A stretch of 64,000 bases of DNA from Cytobacillus firmus (GCF_023612095.1 NZ_CP086235.1:2491501-2555500), one strand, 5' to 3'. Counted from the first letter of the stretch, positions 17,560 through 26,586 are shown. A program made the numbers and translations. Notes: generated from the sequence alone by a model not told the origin.

Positions 17560-19098
17560 ATGACTGAGATAATCGAATCTTTTAATCCTATATTAATCTT
17601 TGTGGGAATTGTAATTCTAAGCGGCCTCATCACGTCCAGTATCCTAATCAGAAAACGGCTGGAAGCAAGCGACACCCATTTACATGATGTTCAGGCTGCA
17701 CTTGATGAATCATCTATTGTGGCTATTACTGATTCTAAGGGGATTATCACGTATGTGAATGACAAATTTGTTGAGATTTCCAAATATGAAGAATATGAAC
17801 TGCTGGGCAAAAATCATAATATCTTAAACTCAGGATATCATCCGCCCGAGTTTTTCCACCAACTATGGAAAACGATTGGGTCAGGGGAAATATGGAAGGG
17901 GGAAATACGAAATAAAGCAAAGGACGGAAGCTACTATTGGGTCGAGACAATAATTGTACCCTTCCTCAATAAAAAGAATAAACCATATCAGTATGTTTCC
18001 ATCCGGACAGATATATCTGCCTTGAAAACTGCTGAAGCCAATCTCAATAATTCTCTGAAAGAGGTTAACGATATTAAATTTGCTCTTGATCAGTCTTCCA
18101 TTATTGCGTTCACTGATGAAAAAGGAATCATAACCAATGTAAATGAGAGGTTTTGTGAAATTTCCCAGTACAGCAGGGAAGAGCTGATAGGACAAAATCA
18201 TTCGTTATTAAATTCAAATCTGCATTCAAAGGAATTTTTTAAGAACTTATGGAAAACAATTGGATCTGGAGAAGTATGGAAAGGGGAAATACGAAATAAA
18301 GCTAAGGATGGGTCCTATTACTGGGTTCATACAACAATCGTGCCATTCATGAATGCGAACGGAAAACCTTATCAATACTTAGCCATTAGGAACGATATTA
18401 CCGAGAGGAAAAAAACAGAAGAAGTGCTGCATCGGCAGGATAAACTGGCAGCAGTGGGCCAGCTTGCTGCAGGGGTTGCCCATGAAATCCGCAATCCGCT
18501 GACAACAATGAAAGGATATACAGAGTTCCTTCAGCTGGATGAAACGAATGAAGAGAGACAAGAATTCTTAAGCATCATTTTAGATGAAATTGACCGGGTA
18601 AATAATATAGTAGAAGATTTTATGGTTCTTGCTAAGCCGAAAGCCGCTGAACTGGAAGAAAGAGATATCATACCTATTATAAAGAATGTCATCTCTTTTC
18701 TGGAATTCGAAGCCCGGAAACGGGACGTGAAAATTCGTTTCGATTATGAAGGGGATATCATCCAGATTGAATGTGATGAAAACCGCCTTAAACAGGTTTT
18801 CCTTAATTTTATCAAAAATGGAATTGAAGCGATGCCTGATGGAGGAGATATTACTGTCAGAGCAGCTATCATAAATAACCAGGTGCAGATAGCGATACAG
18901 GATACAGGAGTAGGAATACCTCAGGAAAAACTAAAAAATATCGGAGAACCATTTTTTACAACCAAGATAAATGGGAATGGCTTAGGCTTGATGGTCAGCT
19001 TTAAAATTATTGAAAGTCATAATGGAAAAGTATTTATCGAGAGTGAATTAAATAAAGGTACGACATTCAATATTGTTTTGCCTGCGAGATCTGCATAG
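17560..19098 (+). CDS. Sensor histidine kinase with two PAS domains (sporulation-kinase-like)
   Basis: 512 residues. One N-terminal transmembrane helix (about 10-28) is followed by PAS-1 (about 45-165), PAS-2 (about 168-290), a HisKA domain with phosphoacceptor H308 in VAHEIRNPLTT, and a HATPase_c domain (N box FLNFIKNGIEAM, G1 DTGVGIP, G2 GNGLGLMVS). The two PAS domains are near copies, sharing LWKTIGSGE-WKGEIRNKAK. This recalls KinA/KinE-type kinases that feed Spo0F, and no cognate response regulator is adjacent. The SD (GAGGGGG) is 13 bases from the ATG, which is rather far, so translation may be weak. The signal is unknown. Confidence 0.85.
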   Translation: MTEIIESFNPILIFVGIVILSGLITSSILIRKRLEASDTHLHDVQAALDESSIVAITDSKGIITYVNDKFVEISKYEEYELLGKNHNILNSGYHPPEFFHQLWKTIGSGEIWKGEIRNKAKDGSYYWVETIIVPFLNKKNKPYQYVSIRTDISALKTAEANLNNSLKEVNDIKFALDQSSIIAFTDEKGIITNVNERFCEISQYSREELIGQNHSLLNSNLHSKEFFKNLWKTIGSGEVWKGEIRNKAKDGSYYWVHTTIVPFMNANGKPYQYLAIRNDITERKKTEEVLHRQDKLAAVGQLAAGVAHEIRNPLTTMKGYTEFLQLDETNEERQEFLSIILDEIDRVNNIVEDFMVLAKPKAAELEERDIIPIIKNVISFLEFEARKRDVKIRFDYEGDIIQIECDENRLKQVFLNFIKNGIEAMPDGGDITVRAAIINNQVQIAIQDTGVGIPQEKLKNIGEPFFTTKINGNGLGLMVSFKIIESHNGKVFIESELNKGTTFNIVLPARSA

Positions 19099-19122
19099 TC
19101 AATCCAAATGGATTGGCTTTTT
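19098..19122 (+). terminator. Terminator of the histidine kinase gene
   Basis: Short stem GTCAATCC / GGATTGGC, AAAT loop, then T run. Confidence 0.7.
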
Positions 19123-19262
19123 CATTAGAAATTAATTCCTGTCCTGTTTAAAAATAGTTAATCCTAATAAATGGATAAATTATAATAACATTGGATAGAA
19201 TCCCATGATAACGGGAAATGCCACACTCCTAGTTTAAATGGCTTCTGACTTTGAAATATGTT

Positions 19263-19279
19263 TGTTATGAGGCTGTTAT
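19263..19279 (+). promoter_or_regulatory. Candidate WalR binding site
   Basis: TGTTAT-GAGGC-TGTTAT is a perfect match to the WalR direct repeat TGTWAH-N5-TGTWAH. It lies 103 bp upstream of a YocH-type gene, and yocH is a known WalRK regulon member in B. subtilis. Confidence 0.65.
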
Positions 19280-19341
19280 ATCCGTAACGGGATTATCATC
19301 TGTTTGTTCTTTTTTAGTAGAGATTCCATGTTATTATTATC

Positions 19342-19369
19342 CCCGTTAGCTAAAAACGAGCTATACGGG
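19342..19369 (+). promoter_or_regulatory. Leader hairpin overlapping the ribosome binding site
   Basis: CCCGTTAGCT pairs with AGCTA-t-ACGGG around a 7-nt loop. The 3' arm contains the first bases of the GGGAGG ribosome site of the gene at 19382, so folding would reduce initiation. Confidence 0.5.
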
Positions 19370-19381
19370 AGGTTTTAACTT

Positions 19382-20332
19382 ATGAAAAAAACTATTTTAA
19401 CTTTTGTTGCAGCTGCCGCAATTACCGGAACAGCAGGTGCGAATGTACAAGCAGAAGAAGTAACTGTAAAAAAAGGCGATACTTTATGGGATTTTTCCCA
19501 GTCATATAATACACCAGTTGACATGATCAAAGAATGGAACGGGCTGTCTTCGCATATCATCCATCCGGATGATGTACTTAATGTATACCCTGAAAAGAAA
19601 TACATAGTATCAAAAGGCGATACTTTATGGGATATAGCAAGAGAGCATAATGTCACATCTGCGGCAATCAAAGAATGGAACAGCTTGAGCTCTGATTTAA
19701 TTCGTCCGGACGATGAATTAATTCTATATCCTGATGCCAAAGCTGTTAATGCTGTAACTGCTCCAGTGCAGGCCGCTCCGGCAAAGGCCGAACAGCCTGC
19801 AGAAACTACTGCACCTTCAGAGCAAAAGTCTGAACAGCAGGCAGTAAAACAAACGCAGCCAGTTGAAAAATCACAGCCAGCACCAGAAGCGAAGCCAGAA
19901 GCAGAGTCTAATCCGGAACCGGCACAGCCTGCTGCGGAATCAAAACCTGCATCTGAGCCTGCCAAGCCTGCCGCTGAATCCAAACCAGCTGCCAAGCCTG
20001 CTGCAGAAAAACCGGCGGAAACTGCAAATGAAGAAGCACCTCAAAAAGTGCTGAATATGGAAGCGACAGCCTACACGGCTAATTGCGAAGGGTGCTCTGG
20101 AATTACAGCAACAGGAATCAATCTAAAAGAAAATCCTGATCAAAAAGTAATCTCAGTAGATCCTAATGTGATTCCGCTCGGAACCAAAGTCCATGTTGAA
20201 GGATATGGTGAAGCTGTCGCAGGAGACACTGGCGGAGCCATTAAAGGCAATAAGATTGATATCTTTATGCCATCGAAGGAAGATGCCATCAATTTTGGAA
20301 GAAAAACTGTTAAAGTTACGATTTTAGATTAA
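19382..20332 (+). CDS. yocH: LysM and 3D-domain cell wall hydrolase (YocH-like)
   Basis: 316 residues: signal peptide ending near AGANVQA, two LysM domains (about 27-70 and 75-118, each with KKGDTLWDF/SKGDTLWDI openings), a Pro/Ala/Lys/Glu-rich flexible linker (about 120-220) and a C-terminal 3D domain (MEATAYTA, VIPLGTKVHVEGYG, AGDTGGAI, KIDIFM) with the three conserved Asp residues. The 3D fold resembles MltA/resuscitation-type lytic transglycosylases. It is secreted and bound to peptidoglycan. A WalR-type site upstream fits WalRK control of wall turnover. The start has a GGGAGG site partly held in a hairpin. Confidence 0.88.
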   Translation: MKKTILTFVAAAAITGTAGANVQAEEVTVKKGDTLWDFSQSYNTPVDMIKEWNGLSSHIIHPDDVLNVYPEKKYIVSKGDTLWDIAREHNVTSAAIKEWNSLSSDLIRPDDELILYPDAKAVNAVTAPVQAAPAKAEQPAETTAPSEQKSEQQAVKQTQPVEKSQPAPEAKPEAESNPEPAQPAAESKPASEPAKPAAESKPAAKPAAEKPAETANEEAPQKVLNMEATAYTANCEGCSGITATGINLKENPDQKVISVDPNVIPLGTKVHVEGYGEAVAGDTGGAIKGNKIDIFMPSKEDAINFGRKTVKVTILD

Positions 20333-20338
20333 GAGTAA

Positions 20339-20371
20339 AAAGAAGGCACTCTCCAGGTGCCTTCTTTTTTT
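20339..20371. terminator. Bidirectional terminator
   Basis: AAGAAGGCAC pairs with GTGCCTTCTT and is followed by eight T. Flanking AAGAGTAAAA / TTTTACTCTT can extend the stem. Confidence 0.85.
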
Positions 20372-21279
20372 TACTCTTTATTCTTACCATCCTTTGCTTT
20401 TTCCTCCTGGCTGACAAAGAAACTGTGAACTGGTTTTGCCAGCTGTTTTATGCTTTTTTCGAAGCGATCAGTAAGGTGGGCGGCACGCTCGTAAACAACA
20501 GTTTTTAAATGATCTAATTGTCTGCTGATCTTTTCGGTGATTGCCTCCTGTCGGTGTAAGCGTTCCATTATAGACTTGCTTGCCTGTTCCTGTTCTTGAA
20601 GCTTCTTGTTTAATTCTTCTTTCAATTGCTCCTGCGTCTTAAACTTTTTCTCAACTTCCTCCGAGAAGGATGCGAACTGCTGGTCTAACCGCTCCATTAC
20701 TGTAGTATGAAAAACTTCCTGTACATCAAGCTTTTTGCTTAATTCTGCTTTCATTTCTTCCTGTGCCTTGAAATTTGAAAGTGCTTCTTCGGAAAATGCC
20801 TCGAATTTATCAAATTTACGGGAAAGTGCCTGGGTTGCCGCTTCCTGACAGGAAACCTGTTCAAAAATCTTCTGATTTACCTGCTCTTGATTTTCAAGAG
20901 TTTCCAGAATCTCCTTATTTATTCCCTCCAGGACTGCCAGCCTTTTACTCATTAAATCGTTTTCCTTTGCGCGCTCATGCATCATTTCCAAAAAACCCGT
21001 TAAAAAAGCATCCTGCTTTTCAATCTTAGCCGCCAAATGTCCTATATGATTATTTTGTTTGCCGGCAGCACTTTTTACAAGCTTCCCCATATCAACAAAC
21101 GAATCCTCAAGCTGTGTCTTCATATCTTCATAAGTTTCAGACAAGCGGGTATTAACAGTCTGCTGCTCTTTTATTACTTCCTGCAGGAAGTTGAGACGGT
21201 AAGTACCCTGATTGGTAACAGTGTCTGAATGGCTTAGATAAAGCTTAGGGTTTGCATCTTCATTAGATTTTTGTGCCAT
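20371..21279 (-). CDS. Coiled-coil protein, unrecognised
   Basis: 302 residues, almost entirely predicted helix with heptad character and no signal peptide or membrane segment. Related segments with a QEE/QEQ opening recur several times (FKAQEEMKAELSKKLD, FKTQEQLKEELNKKLQ and similar), pointing to internal duplication. The tail is basic (KAKDGKNKE). Start 21279 is chosen because the ATG at 21300 precedes the GAGGAGTG ribosome site. A structural or spore-associated role is possible, but nothing specific can be claimed. Confidence 0.7.
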   Translation of the reverse strand: MAQKSNEDANPKLYLSHSDTVTNQGTYRLNFLQEVIKEQQTVNTRLSETYEDMKTQLEDSFVDMGKLVKSAAGKQNNHIGHLAAKIEKQDAFLTGFLEMMHERAKENDLMSKRLAVLEGINKEILETLENQEQVNQKIFEQVSCQEAATQALSRKFDKFEAFSEEALSNFKAQEEMKAELSKKLDVQEVFHTTVMERLDQQFASFSEEVEKKFKTQEQLKEELNKKLQEQEQASKSIMERLHRQEAITEKISRQLDHLKTVVYERAAHLTDRFEKSIKQLAKPVHSFFVSQEEKAKDGKNKE

Positions 21280-21454
21280 AGGAACACTCCTCAGTTTCAC
21301 CTTTTTTATAGCCTATGCCGGATCTTTTTGTGATGGGTGGGCAATGTCCTATAAAGCCTAAACATTTTTCAGTAAATCATCCTTTCATTAAAGAAATTTC
21401 GTAAATCGTAATAAAATTGTTGCAAAAAATTAAAAAAATAGGTAAATTATTAAT

Positions 21455-21490
21455 TGTCAGTTAATTGACAGGAATGTCATCACTCTGACT
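21455..21490 (+). promoter_or_regulatory. Two tandem palindromes over a promoter
   Basis: TGTCA-N6-TGACA (21455-21470) and TGTCA-N6-TGACT (21475-21490) sit 20 bp apart, centre to centre. The first contains a perfect -35 TTGACA (21465-21470), with a weak -10 TACATA after about 19 bp. This looks like a repressor operator; the regulator is unknown. Confidence 0.5.
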
Positions 21491-21545
21491 ACATAGGGAG
21501 TCAACCAAAACTACCTCTGAACAAAAAGAAGGAGAGGACAAAAGC

Positions 21546-22034
21546 ATGAAGAAATTATCTTTTTTGCTTTCAGCAGCTGCACTGACACTAATGCTGGGAG
21601 CATGCTCAAACGAAGAAGCTTCAAAAGGGGAAGAAAAGGAAGAGGCGGCAGCTGAAACAGCAGAGTCTGCTGATGAATCCAAAGAAGTTCGTTCAGCTCT
21701 GCTGAACTATCAGGGAGAAGTGACAAAAGTAATCCGCAGCACAGATGCAAGCTTAACTGCTGAAGGTCAGGATCCAACTGAAGCAGCTGTAGCATTCGAT
21801 AAGGATGCGAAAGCCGTGTCTGTACCGGAGGAATTAAAAGACTATACCAAGGATATTGAAGCTGCGGTTGATAGCTTATCCCAATACTATGCTAAAAAAG
21901 CCGAGCTTGTAAAAGCGGGATCTGAAGATATGGCGGAAGCAGAGCCATTTAAAGAGGAATATATCAATTCGATGACGAAAGTTTTTGAAGAGGTGGAATT
22001 ATCTCCTCCTGCTTTCAAAAGCGTTTTCCAATAA
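21546..22034 (+). CDS. Small secreted lipoprotein, unrecognised
   Basis: 162 residues with a lipoprotein signal (LTLMLGAC, lipobox Cys at residue 20), then an acidic Glu/Ala/Lys-rich tether (about 21-45) and a helical domain (about 48-160) with no cysteines. It should be attached to the outer face of the membrane. GAAGGAGAGGAC precedes the ATG. The palindromic operator region upstream suggests regulated expression. Function unknown. Confidence 0.75.
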   Translation: MKKLSFLLSAAALTLMLGACSNEEASKGEEKEEAAAETAESADESKEVRSALLNYQGEVTKVIRSTDASLTAEGQDPTEAAVAFDKDAKAVSVPEELKDYTKDIEAAVDSLSQYYAKKAELVKAGSEDMAEAEPFKEEYINSMTKVFEEVELSPPAFKSVFQ

Positions 22035-22036
22035 AA

Positions 22037-22076
22037 TAAAGAAACAGCCCATTTTATAAATTGGGCTGTTTCTTTA
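22037..22076. terminator. Bidirectional terminator
   Basis: Perfect 15-bp stem TAAAGAAACAGCCCA / TGGGCTGTTTCTTTA. Confidence 0.9.
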
Positions 22077-22988
22077 TTAAGGGACTTCATGACCAAGTGA
22101 AGTTTGGTAAATCTCAAACCACTGATCCCGGTTAAGTTTATAAGATAATGCCCGGACAGCACGTTCAATTCTTTCGATCCTGCCGGAACCGGCGATTGGC
22201 ATGATACGTGCAGGATGGTTTAAGAGCCATGCAAATAAAACCTCATCAATATCATTCGCCCCGATTTCTTCTGCTACTTTAAGCAATGCAGATCTAAGGC
22301 GCTCCGATTTTTCATCAGTACCACTGAAGATTTTCCCTCGTGCCAAGGGGGACCAGGCCATCGGAGCAATTCTTTTTTCCAAGCACAGATTTAATGTGCC
22401 ATCCTCGAAATTCTCCAGATGAAAGGCAGACAGCTCAATTTGATTGGTAATCAGGTCCATTTCAAGGAAGGACTGAAGCATAGTGAACTGATGGCTTTTA
22501 AAATTCGAAACCCCAAAATGCCTAACCTTGCCGGCGGTCTTTAATGCTGAAAAAGCATCAGCAACTTCTTCAGGATCCATAAATGGATCAGGACGATGAA
22601 TGAGAAGGGTGTCTATGTAATCTGTGTTCAGATTTTGCAATGATTTTTCTACAGAAGCAATAATATGTTTTTTTCCGGTATTGTAATGATGTGATTTATG
22701 CTCAGGCCGGTTTGGTGACTCGAGAACAATCCCGCATTTCGTAACAATTTCCATTTTTCTGCGGAGCTCCGGCTTTTTCTCCAGTGCACTTCCAAACAGG
22801 CTTTCACATGTATAGTTTCCATAAATATCAGCGTGGTCAAATGTCGTTATGCCCATTTCCAAACACTGTTCTATTAATGTGATTAACTCTTCATCTGAAA
22901 ATTTCCAGTCTGCCAGTCTCCAGAGTCCATGGACAATTCTTGAAAACGACAGATCTTCTGCCATCTGTACTCTATCCAAACGTATCAT
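22077..22988 (-). CDS. Aldo/keto reductase (YdhF-like)
   Basis: 303-residue TIM-barrel AKR. The catalytic tetrad is visible: D in TTFDHADIYG with Y following, K in EIVTKCG, and H in LLIHRPDPF. The NADPH-binding C-terminal segment is IMPIAGSGRIERIERAV. It reduces carbonyl compounds with NADPH in the cytosol; the substrate is unknown. It resembles E. coli YdhF-type enzymes. Start 22988 keeps the family's RVQMAEDLSFSRIVHGLWRL opening, although GGGGAG directly abuts the ATG. Confidence 0.88.
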   Translation of the reverse strand: MIRLDRVQMAEDLSFSRIVHGLWRLADWKFSDEELITLIEQCLEMGITTFDHADIYGNYTCESLFGSALEKKPELRRKMEIVTKCGIVLESPNRPEHKSHHYNTGKKHIIASVEKSLQNLNTDYIDTLLIHRPDPFMDPEEVADAFSALKTAGKVRHFGVSNFKSHQFTMLQSFLEMDLITNQIELSAFHLENFEDGTLNLCLEKRIAPMAWSPLARGKIFSGTDEKSERLRSALLKVAEEIGANDIDEVLFAWLLNHPARIMPIAGSGRIERIERAVRALSYKLNRDQWFEIYQTSLGHEVP

Positions 22989-23095
22989 CTCCCCATTTTT
23001 AGTATAGTTATTATCTCTGATAATCTTAAGAATACCAAGCTAAACGACTGCAAAAACACATGAAAAAGAGGCAACACTGTCATGTCACCTCCGTT

Positions 23096-24025
23096 TTATA
23101 CGCATATTTTCTGCAGCGGTTGAACCATTTGCTCATGCAGAATCATAATTTTAGATGTATAAGAACAATGCTCTTTATAAGCTGATTGAAGTTCCAGATA
23201 AAACGTGATTAACTCTTCAACACCAGAAATCAATTCTTCATCAAAAATGCCTGAACGGCTTAATAGGATATTTTCATATTTCTCAACAAGCTTTTTTGTT
23301 TTTTTAATTAATTTCCAGGCATCTTTCATACGAAAGGCATCATTCAAATTGGAGTAGAATTCCACCAGGTCTTTTTGGAATACATACTTTATTTCCTGAC
23401 TGAGCCTTTCAACAGAAGGGAGTTCAGCTTCCTGAAAGATAAATTGCTGTACCATAATTAAATCGGTCTTTACCAAATGCTCTTCAAAAGACTGATAAAT
23501 CCGAAGTGTATTATAAGCGTCATACATGGGATGATGGGGTTTGCCGATAAAAGAAAGTTCATAGAAGGACAAAGCATTTTCAACAGATGCTGCCGTACGG
23601 GAAGCTCTTTTTGTGAAAACAGCCTGAAAATCAACATATCTTTTAGTGATTTTTTCAATAGTAGCTTCGGGAAGATTATGCCTCAAAGCATCAGCTTTCA
23701 ATCTTAGGATATCACTGGACGACCAGGAGAAGAATTTGGCTTTTTTAACTCCGCCGACCCAAAAGAGAAAGTCCTTAAACACCTGAGGGAAGTCATCGGC
23801 TTTCTCTAAATCAGAGTCAGATATCCCGGTTAATTCTTTGCAGAAAGTACTTAATGGTGAATTCTGCTGCGGACGGATGAACCTGTCAAACCCAGTGACC
23901 TTGCCTGATTCAACATCCACTTTTACCGCACCAAGACGAATGGCCTCCATATCTTCAAACAGCATGCCACTTTTGCTGCATAGCATTTCAAAATCAAAGA
24001 AAACCAGCTGCTTTAGTTCAGCCAT
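23096..24025 (-). CDS. DEDDh 3'-5' exonuclease domain protein
   Basis: 309 residues. The N-terminal ~190 residues form a DnaQ/KapD-type exonuclease: LVFFDFEM (ExoI motif, D and E), LTGISDSDLEKA, a VDFQAVF segment and the ExoIII motif HHPMYDAYNT (H and D). The last ~110 residues are helical and have no known domain that I can name. It could process RNA or DNA 3' ends. Good AAAGGATG site upstream. It is alone in its unit and not joined to a polymerase gene. Confidence 0.8.
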   Translation of the reverse strand: MAELKQLVFFDFEMLCSKSGMLFEDMEAIRLGAVKVDVESGKVTGFDRFIRPQQNSPLSTFCKELTGISDSDLEKADDFPQVFKDFLFWVGGVKKAKFFSWSSSDILRLKADALRHNLPEATIEKITKRYVDFQAVFTKRASRTAASVENALSFYELSFIGKPHHPMYDAYNTLRIYQSFEEHLVKTDLIMVQQFIFQEAELPSVERLSQEIKYVFQKDLVEFYSNLNDAFRMKDAWKLIKKTKKLVEKYENILLSRSGIFDEELISGVEELITFYLELQSAYKEHCSYTSKIMILHEQMVQPLQKICV

Positions 24026-24267
24026 ACGCGATCATCCTTTCTGTACCCAGCTGCCCAACAAGACATTATAAAGAATAACGGGTAAAAAAGGAAGGAACAG
24101 AATTATCCATCAGATAGTTTACATATTATAGAACTTTTTTCCCGCCTCAATAGCAAATCGGTTTACGATTTCTTTTGAAACGTTTACACTAAAGGTGTAC
24201 ATAGTTGACAGCTGCGTATTTCAACGATGCTGTTAAAAAATTTTTGAATCTGAAAGGATGGATGAAC

Positions 24268-24849
24268 GTGGGTATTTCTTTATCGAAAGGGCAAAAAATT
24301 GATTTAACAAAAACGAATCCCGGATTGTCTAAAGTAATAGTAGGACTTGGCTGGGATACGAATAAATATGATGGCGGCTTGGATTTTGACCTTGATGCCA
24401 GTGTTTTCTTATTAGATGCCAATGGCAAATGTGCATCAGATAAAGATTTTATTTTCTACAACCAGCTTGAAGGCGGCAATGGCTCAGTCGTACATACAGG
24501 AGATAACAGAACAGGTGAGGGAGATGGCGATGACGAGCAAGTCAAAGTCAATCTTAGCGCTGTTCCTGCCGCCATTGAGAAGATTTCTTTCGTTATTACC
24601 ATCCATGATGGCGAAGGACGCGGCCAGAACTTTGGACAGGTCTCTAATGCATTTGTTCGAATCGTCAATGAAGAAACAAATGAAGAATTAATCCGTTACG
24701 ATCTAGGCGAAGATTTCTCTATTGAAACTGCCATTGTTGTAGGTGAATTATACCGTCACAACGGAGAATGGAAATTCTCTGCTGTCGGTTCAGGCTACCA
24801 GGGCGGACTTGCCCGCATTGCAACCGACTTCGGTTTGCAGGTAGGGTAA
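24268..24849 (+). CDS. yceD: TerD family stress protein (YceD-like)
   Basis: 193 residues, the length of B. subtilis YceD. Hallmarks are [32 protein letters not shown] and the calcium-binding loop [14 protein letters not shown], then [10 protein letters not shown]. The family is tied to tellurite, oxidative and envelope stress. Start GTG 24268 (after AAGGATGG) keeps the family N-terminus. A paralogue follows 114 bp downstream, presumably in the same transcript. The remaining yceC-yceH-type operon members are not present here. Confidence 0.88.
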   Translation: MGISLSKGQKIDLTKTNPGLSKVIVGLGWDTNKYDGGLDFDLDASVFLLDANGKCASDKDFIFYNQLEGGNGSVVHTGDNRTGEGDGDDEQVKVNLSAVPAAIEKISFVITIHDGEGRGQNFGQVSNAFVRIVNEETNEELIRYDLGEDFSIETAIVVGELYRHNGEWKFSAVGSGYQGGLARIATDFGLQVG

Positions 24850-24963
24850 GGTTTATTTTTGCCAGGCAGAGCATCAGCTTTTCCTGGCTTTCTCTTTAGG
24901 GGAAACCTATACACAGGTGATCTGTCATGAAAAATGGATTTGGGTTATGAAGGAGTGAGTATC

Positions 24964-25542
24964 TTGGGTATTCAATTATCCAAAGGTCAAAGAATAGATC
25001 TGACTAAAACGAATCCCGGTCTGACGAAAGCCATAATCGGCCTGGGCTGGGACACAAACAAATATAGCGGCGGACATGATTTCGACCTTGACGCATCTGC
25101 ATTTCTCGCTGATGAAAACAGTAAATGTGCAAATGATCATGATTTTATTTTCTACAATAATCTTCAGCATCCAAGCGGGGCAGTTATTCACACTGGAGAC
25201 AACCGGACAGGTGAAGGCGACGGTGATGATGAGCAGCTTGTTGTTGATTTCACCAAAATCCCTTCACACGTCCATCGCATTGGCATAACGGTTACGATTC
25301 ATGATGCAGAATTAAGGCAGCAAAATTTCGGCCAGGTTTCCAATGCATTCGTAAGATTAGCGGATGAATCCAATAATCAGGAGTTGCTTCGCTTTGATCT
25401 TGGAGAAGATTTTTCAATCGAAACAGCCGTAGTTTTCTGTGAGTTATACCGTCATGGAAATGACTGGAAATTCAATGCCATTGGCAGCGGATTCTCAGGA
25501 GGTTTGGCAGCCCTTTGCCGGAACTACGGACTGCAGGTTTAA
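24964..25542 (+). CDS. yceE: TerD family stress protein (YceE-like)
   Basis: 192 residues, the length of B. subtilis YceE, and a clear paralogue of the preceding gene. It has [14 protein letters not shown], the acidic Ca2+ loop [14 protein letters not shown] and [13 protein letters not shown]. Start TTG 24964 follows AAGGAGTGAG. Ends with a strong terminator, so yceD-yceE form a two-gene unit. Molecular activity of TerD proteins is not established beyond calcium binding. Confidence 0.88.
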   Translation: MGIQLSKGQRIDLTKTNPGLTKAIIGLGWDTNKYSGGHDFDLDASAFLADENSKCANDHDFIFYNNLQHPSGAVIHTGDNRTGEGDGDDEQLVVDFTKIPSHVHRIGITVTIHDAELRQQNFGQVSNAFVRLADESNNQELLRFDLGEDFSIETAVVFCELYRHGNDWKFNAIGSGFSGGLAALCRNYGLQV

Positions 25543-25555
25543 TTTTCATCTCAGG

Positions 25556-25582
25556 CACCCGACTTGTATCGGGTGTTTTTTT
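25556..25582 (+). terminator. Terminator after the terD pair
   Basis: CACCCGA / TCGGGTG stem followed by seven T. Confidence 0.85.
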
Positions 25583-25679
25583 GTGACATTACGGGCCTAT
25601 GGATAATTATCCCATACTTGAAAAAATGGCAAGTGGGAACAATAGATTTGAGAAAAACCTTGAGAGGAAGGGATGCAGT

Positions 25680-26366
25680 ATGTCACTAGAATGGTTTGAC
25701 AGGGTAAGCGGTGAATTGCAGGACCATCTTGAATCCATTTGCAGCAAATATGATCAGATTGGCCATATGTCGGTTGACCGGGGTGCCAAGCATCCCAGAA
25801 TGGAATTTTTCATTGAAACCGCTGATAATGACAGAGAGTACTTTTGCACACTTTTCTTTGATCCGCATAATGAAGAATTCTATGTAGAAGACTTTGACTT
25901 TGAACTTGGACATACATCTAAAACAATGCTTTTTGATATTGAAGACATCATCGATACCGTCCATGAAAGCCTTCATGACTACATGAATGAGGCAGATGAT
26001 GATGAATTCGACTTTGAAGATAATGAAGAAATTTATGCATCAGAAGACGAAGATTTTATCATCGCCGATGAATATGACTTCGGCGGCGAAGGAGATATCT
26101 TTGAAGAAGTAGATGTAGAGTGGGAAACTCCTGAAGTGACCGCCTTTTTCAAGGAAGATGAAGTGGAGGTAACCTATCAGTTTGGAGTAGTCCAGGAAAC
26201 AGGTGATGGCGTCCTGCGCAGGGTGAATCGCATTTGGACAGATGACGAGGAAATGATCAAGGATGAAGATCACTTTATCTTCAGTAAAGAAGAGGCAAGC
26301 ACGATCATTGCTATGATTGCAAGCCACATGGACTCACTCGGCGGGCATGAAGCAGATTATTTGTAA
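25680..26366 (+). CDS. Acidic cytoplasmic protein, unrecognised
   Basis: 228 residues with very high Asp/Glu content, concentrated in a central stretch (about 100-160) such as NEADDDEFDFEDNEE. The flanking parts look folded: MSLEWFDRVSGELQDHLESI at the start and RIWTDDEEMIKDEDHFIFSK near the end. No signal peptide or membrane segment. Start ATG 25680 follows AGGAAGGG. Its position just after the Ca2+-binding TerD pair is suggestive, but a terminator separates them. No function is proposed. Confidence 0.7.
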   Translation: MSLEWFDRVSGELQDHLESICSKYDQIGHMSVDRGAKHPRMEFFIETADNDREYFCTLFFDPHNEEFYVEDFDFELGHTSKTMLFDIEDIIDTVHESLHDYMNEADDDEFDFEDNEEIYASEDEDFIIADEYDFGGEGDIFEEVDVEWETPEVTAFFKEDEVEVTYQFGVVQETGDGVLRRVNRIWTDDEEMIKDEDHFIFSKEEASTIIAMIASHMDSLGGHEADYL

Positions 26367-26380
26367 TATATAGAAGGATC

Positions 26381-26423
26381 AACAAGTGGTTATCAAGAAT
26401 TCTTGTAGCCACTTGTTTTTTTG
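26381..26423 (+). terminator. Terminator after the acidic protein gene
   Basis: AACAAGTGG pairs with CCACTTGTT around an internal TCAAGAATTCTTG hairpin, then T run. Confidence 0.8.
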
Positions 26424-26526
26424 AGAGTAATGCGCTTTGCAAGTATCAAAAACACCCCGTCCAATCATTCAGCAGCACCGAAACAATCTCCAGTATTATA
26501 GAAAGCGCTCTAATAATGCCTTATTG

Positions 26527-26556
26527 TACTATTCAGGCTTGCCACACCCATAAACT
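26527..26556 (+). promoter_or_regulatory. Candidate SigE promoter for the GH18/LysM gene
   Basis: TACTATT, 15-bp spacer, CATAAACT, close to the SigE -35/-10 pattern (ATATT / CATACANT). B. subtilis yaaH is SigE-dependent. Confidence 0.35.
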
Positions 26557-26586
26557 AACTTAAAAGCAAGTGAAAAGAGGTGCTTT

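Noticed and set aside
19140..19381. c-di-AMP (ydaO-type) riboswitch before the LysM/3D gene
   Set aside because: Such wall-hydrolase genes often carry it, but the conserved core segments of that riboswitch are not present. Only a WalR-type repeat and a short SD hairpin can be supported.
24120..24267. SigB or ECF sigma promoter before the terD pair
   Set aside because: GTTTAC and TGAAAC motifs occur, but no partner -10 lies at the correct spacing, so no site is claimed.
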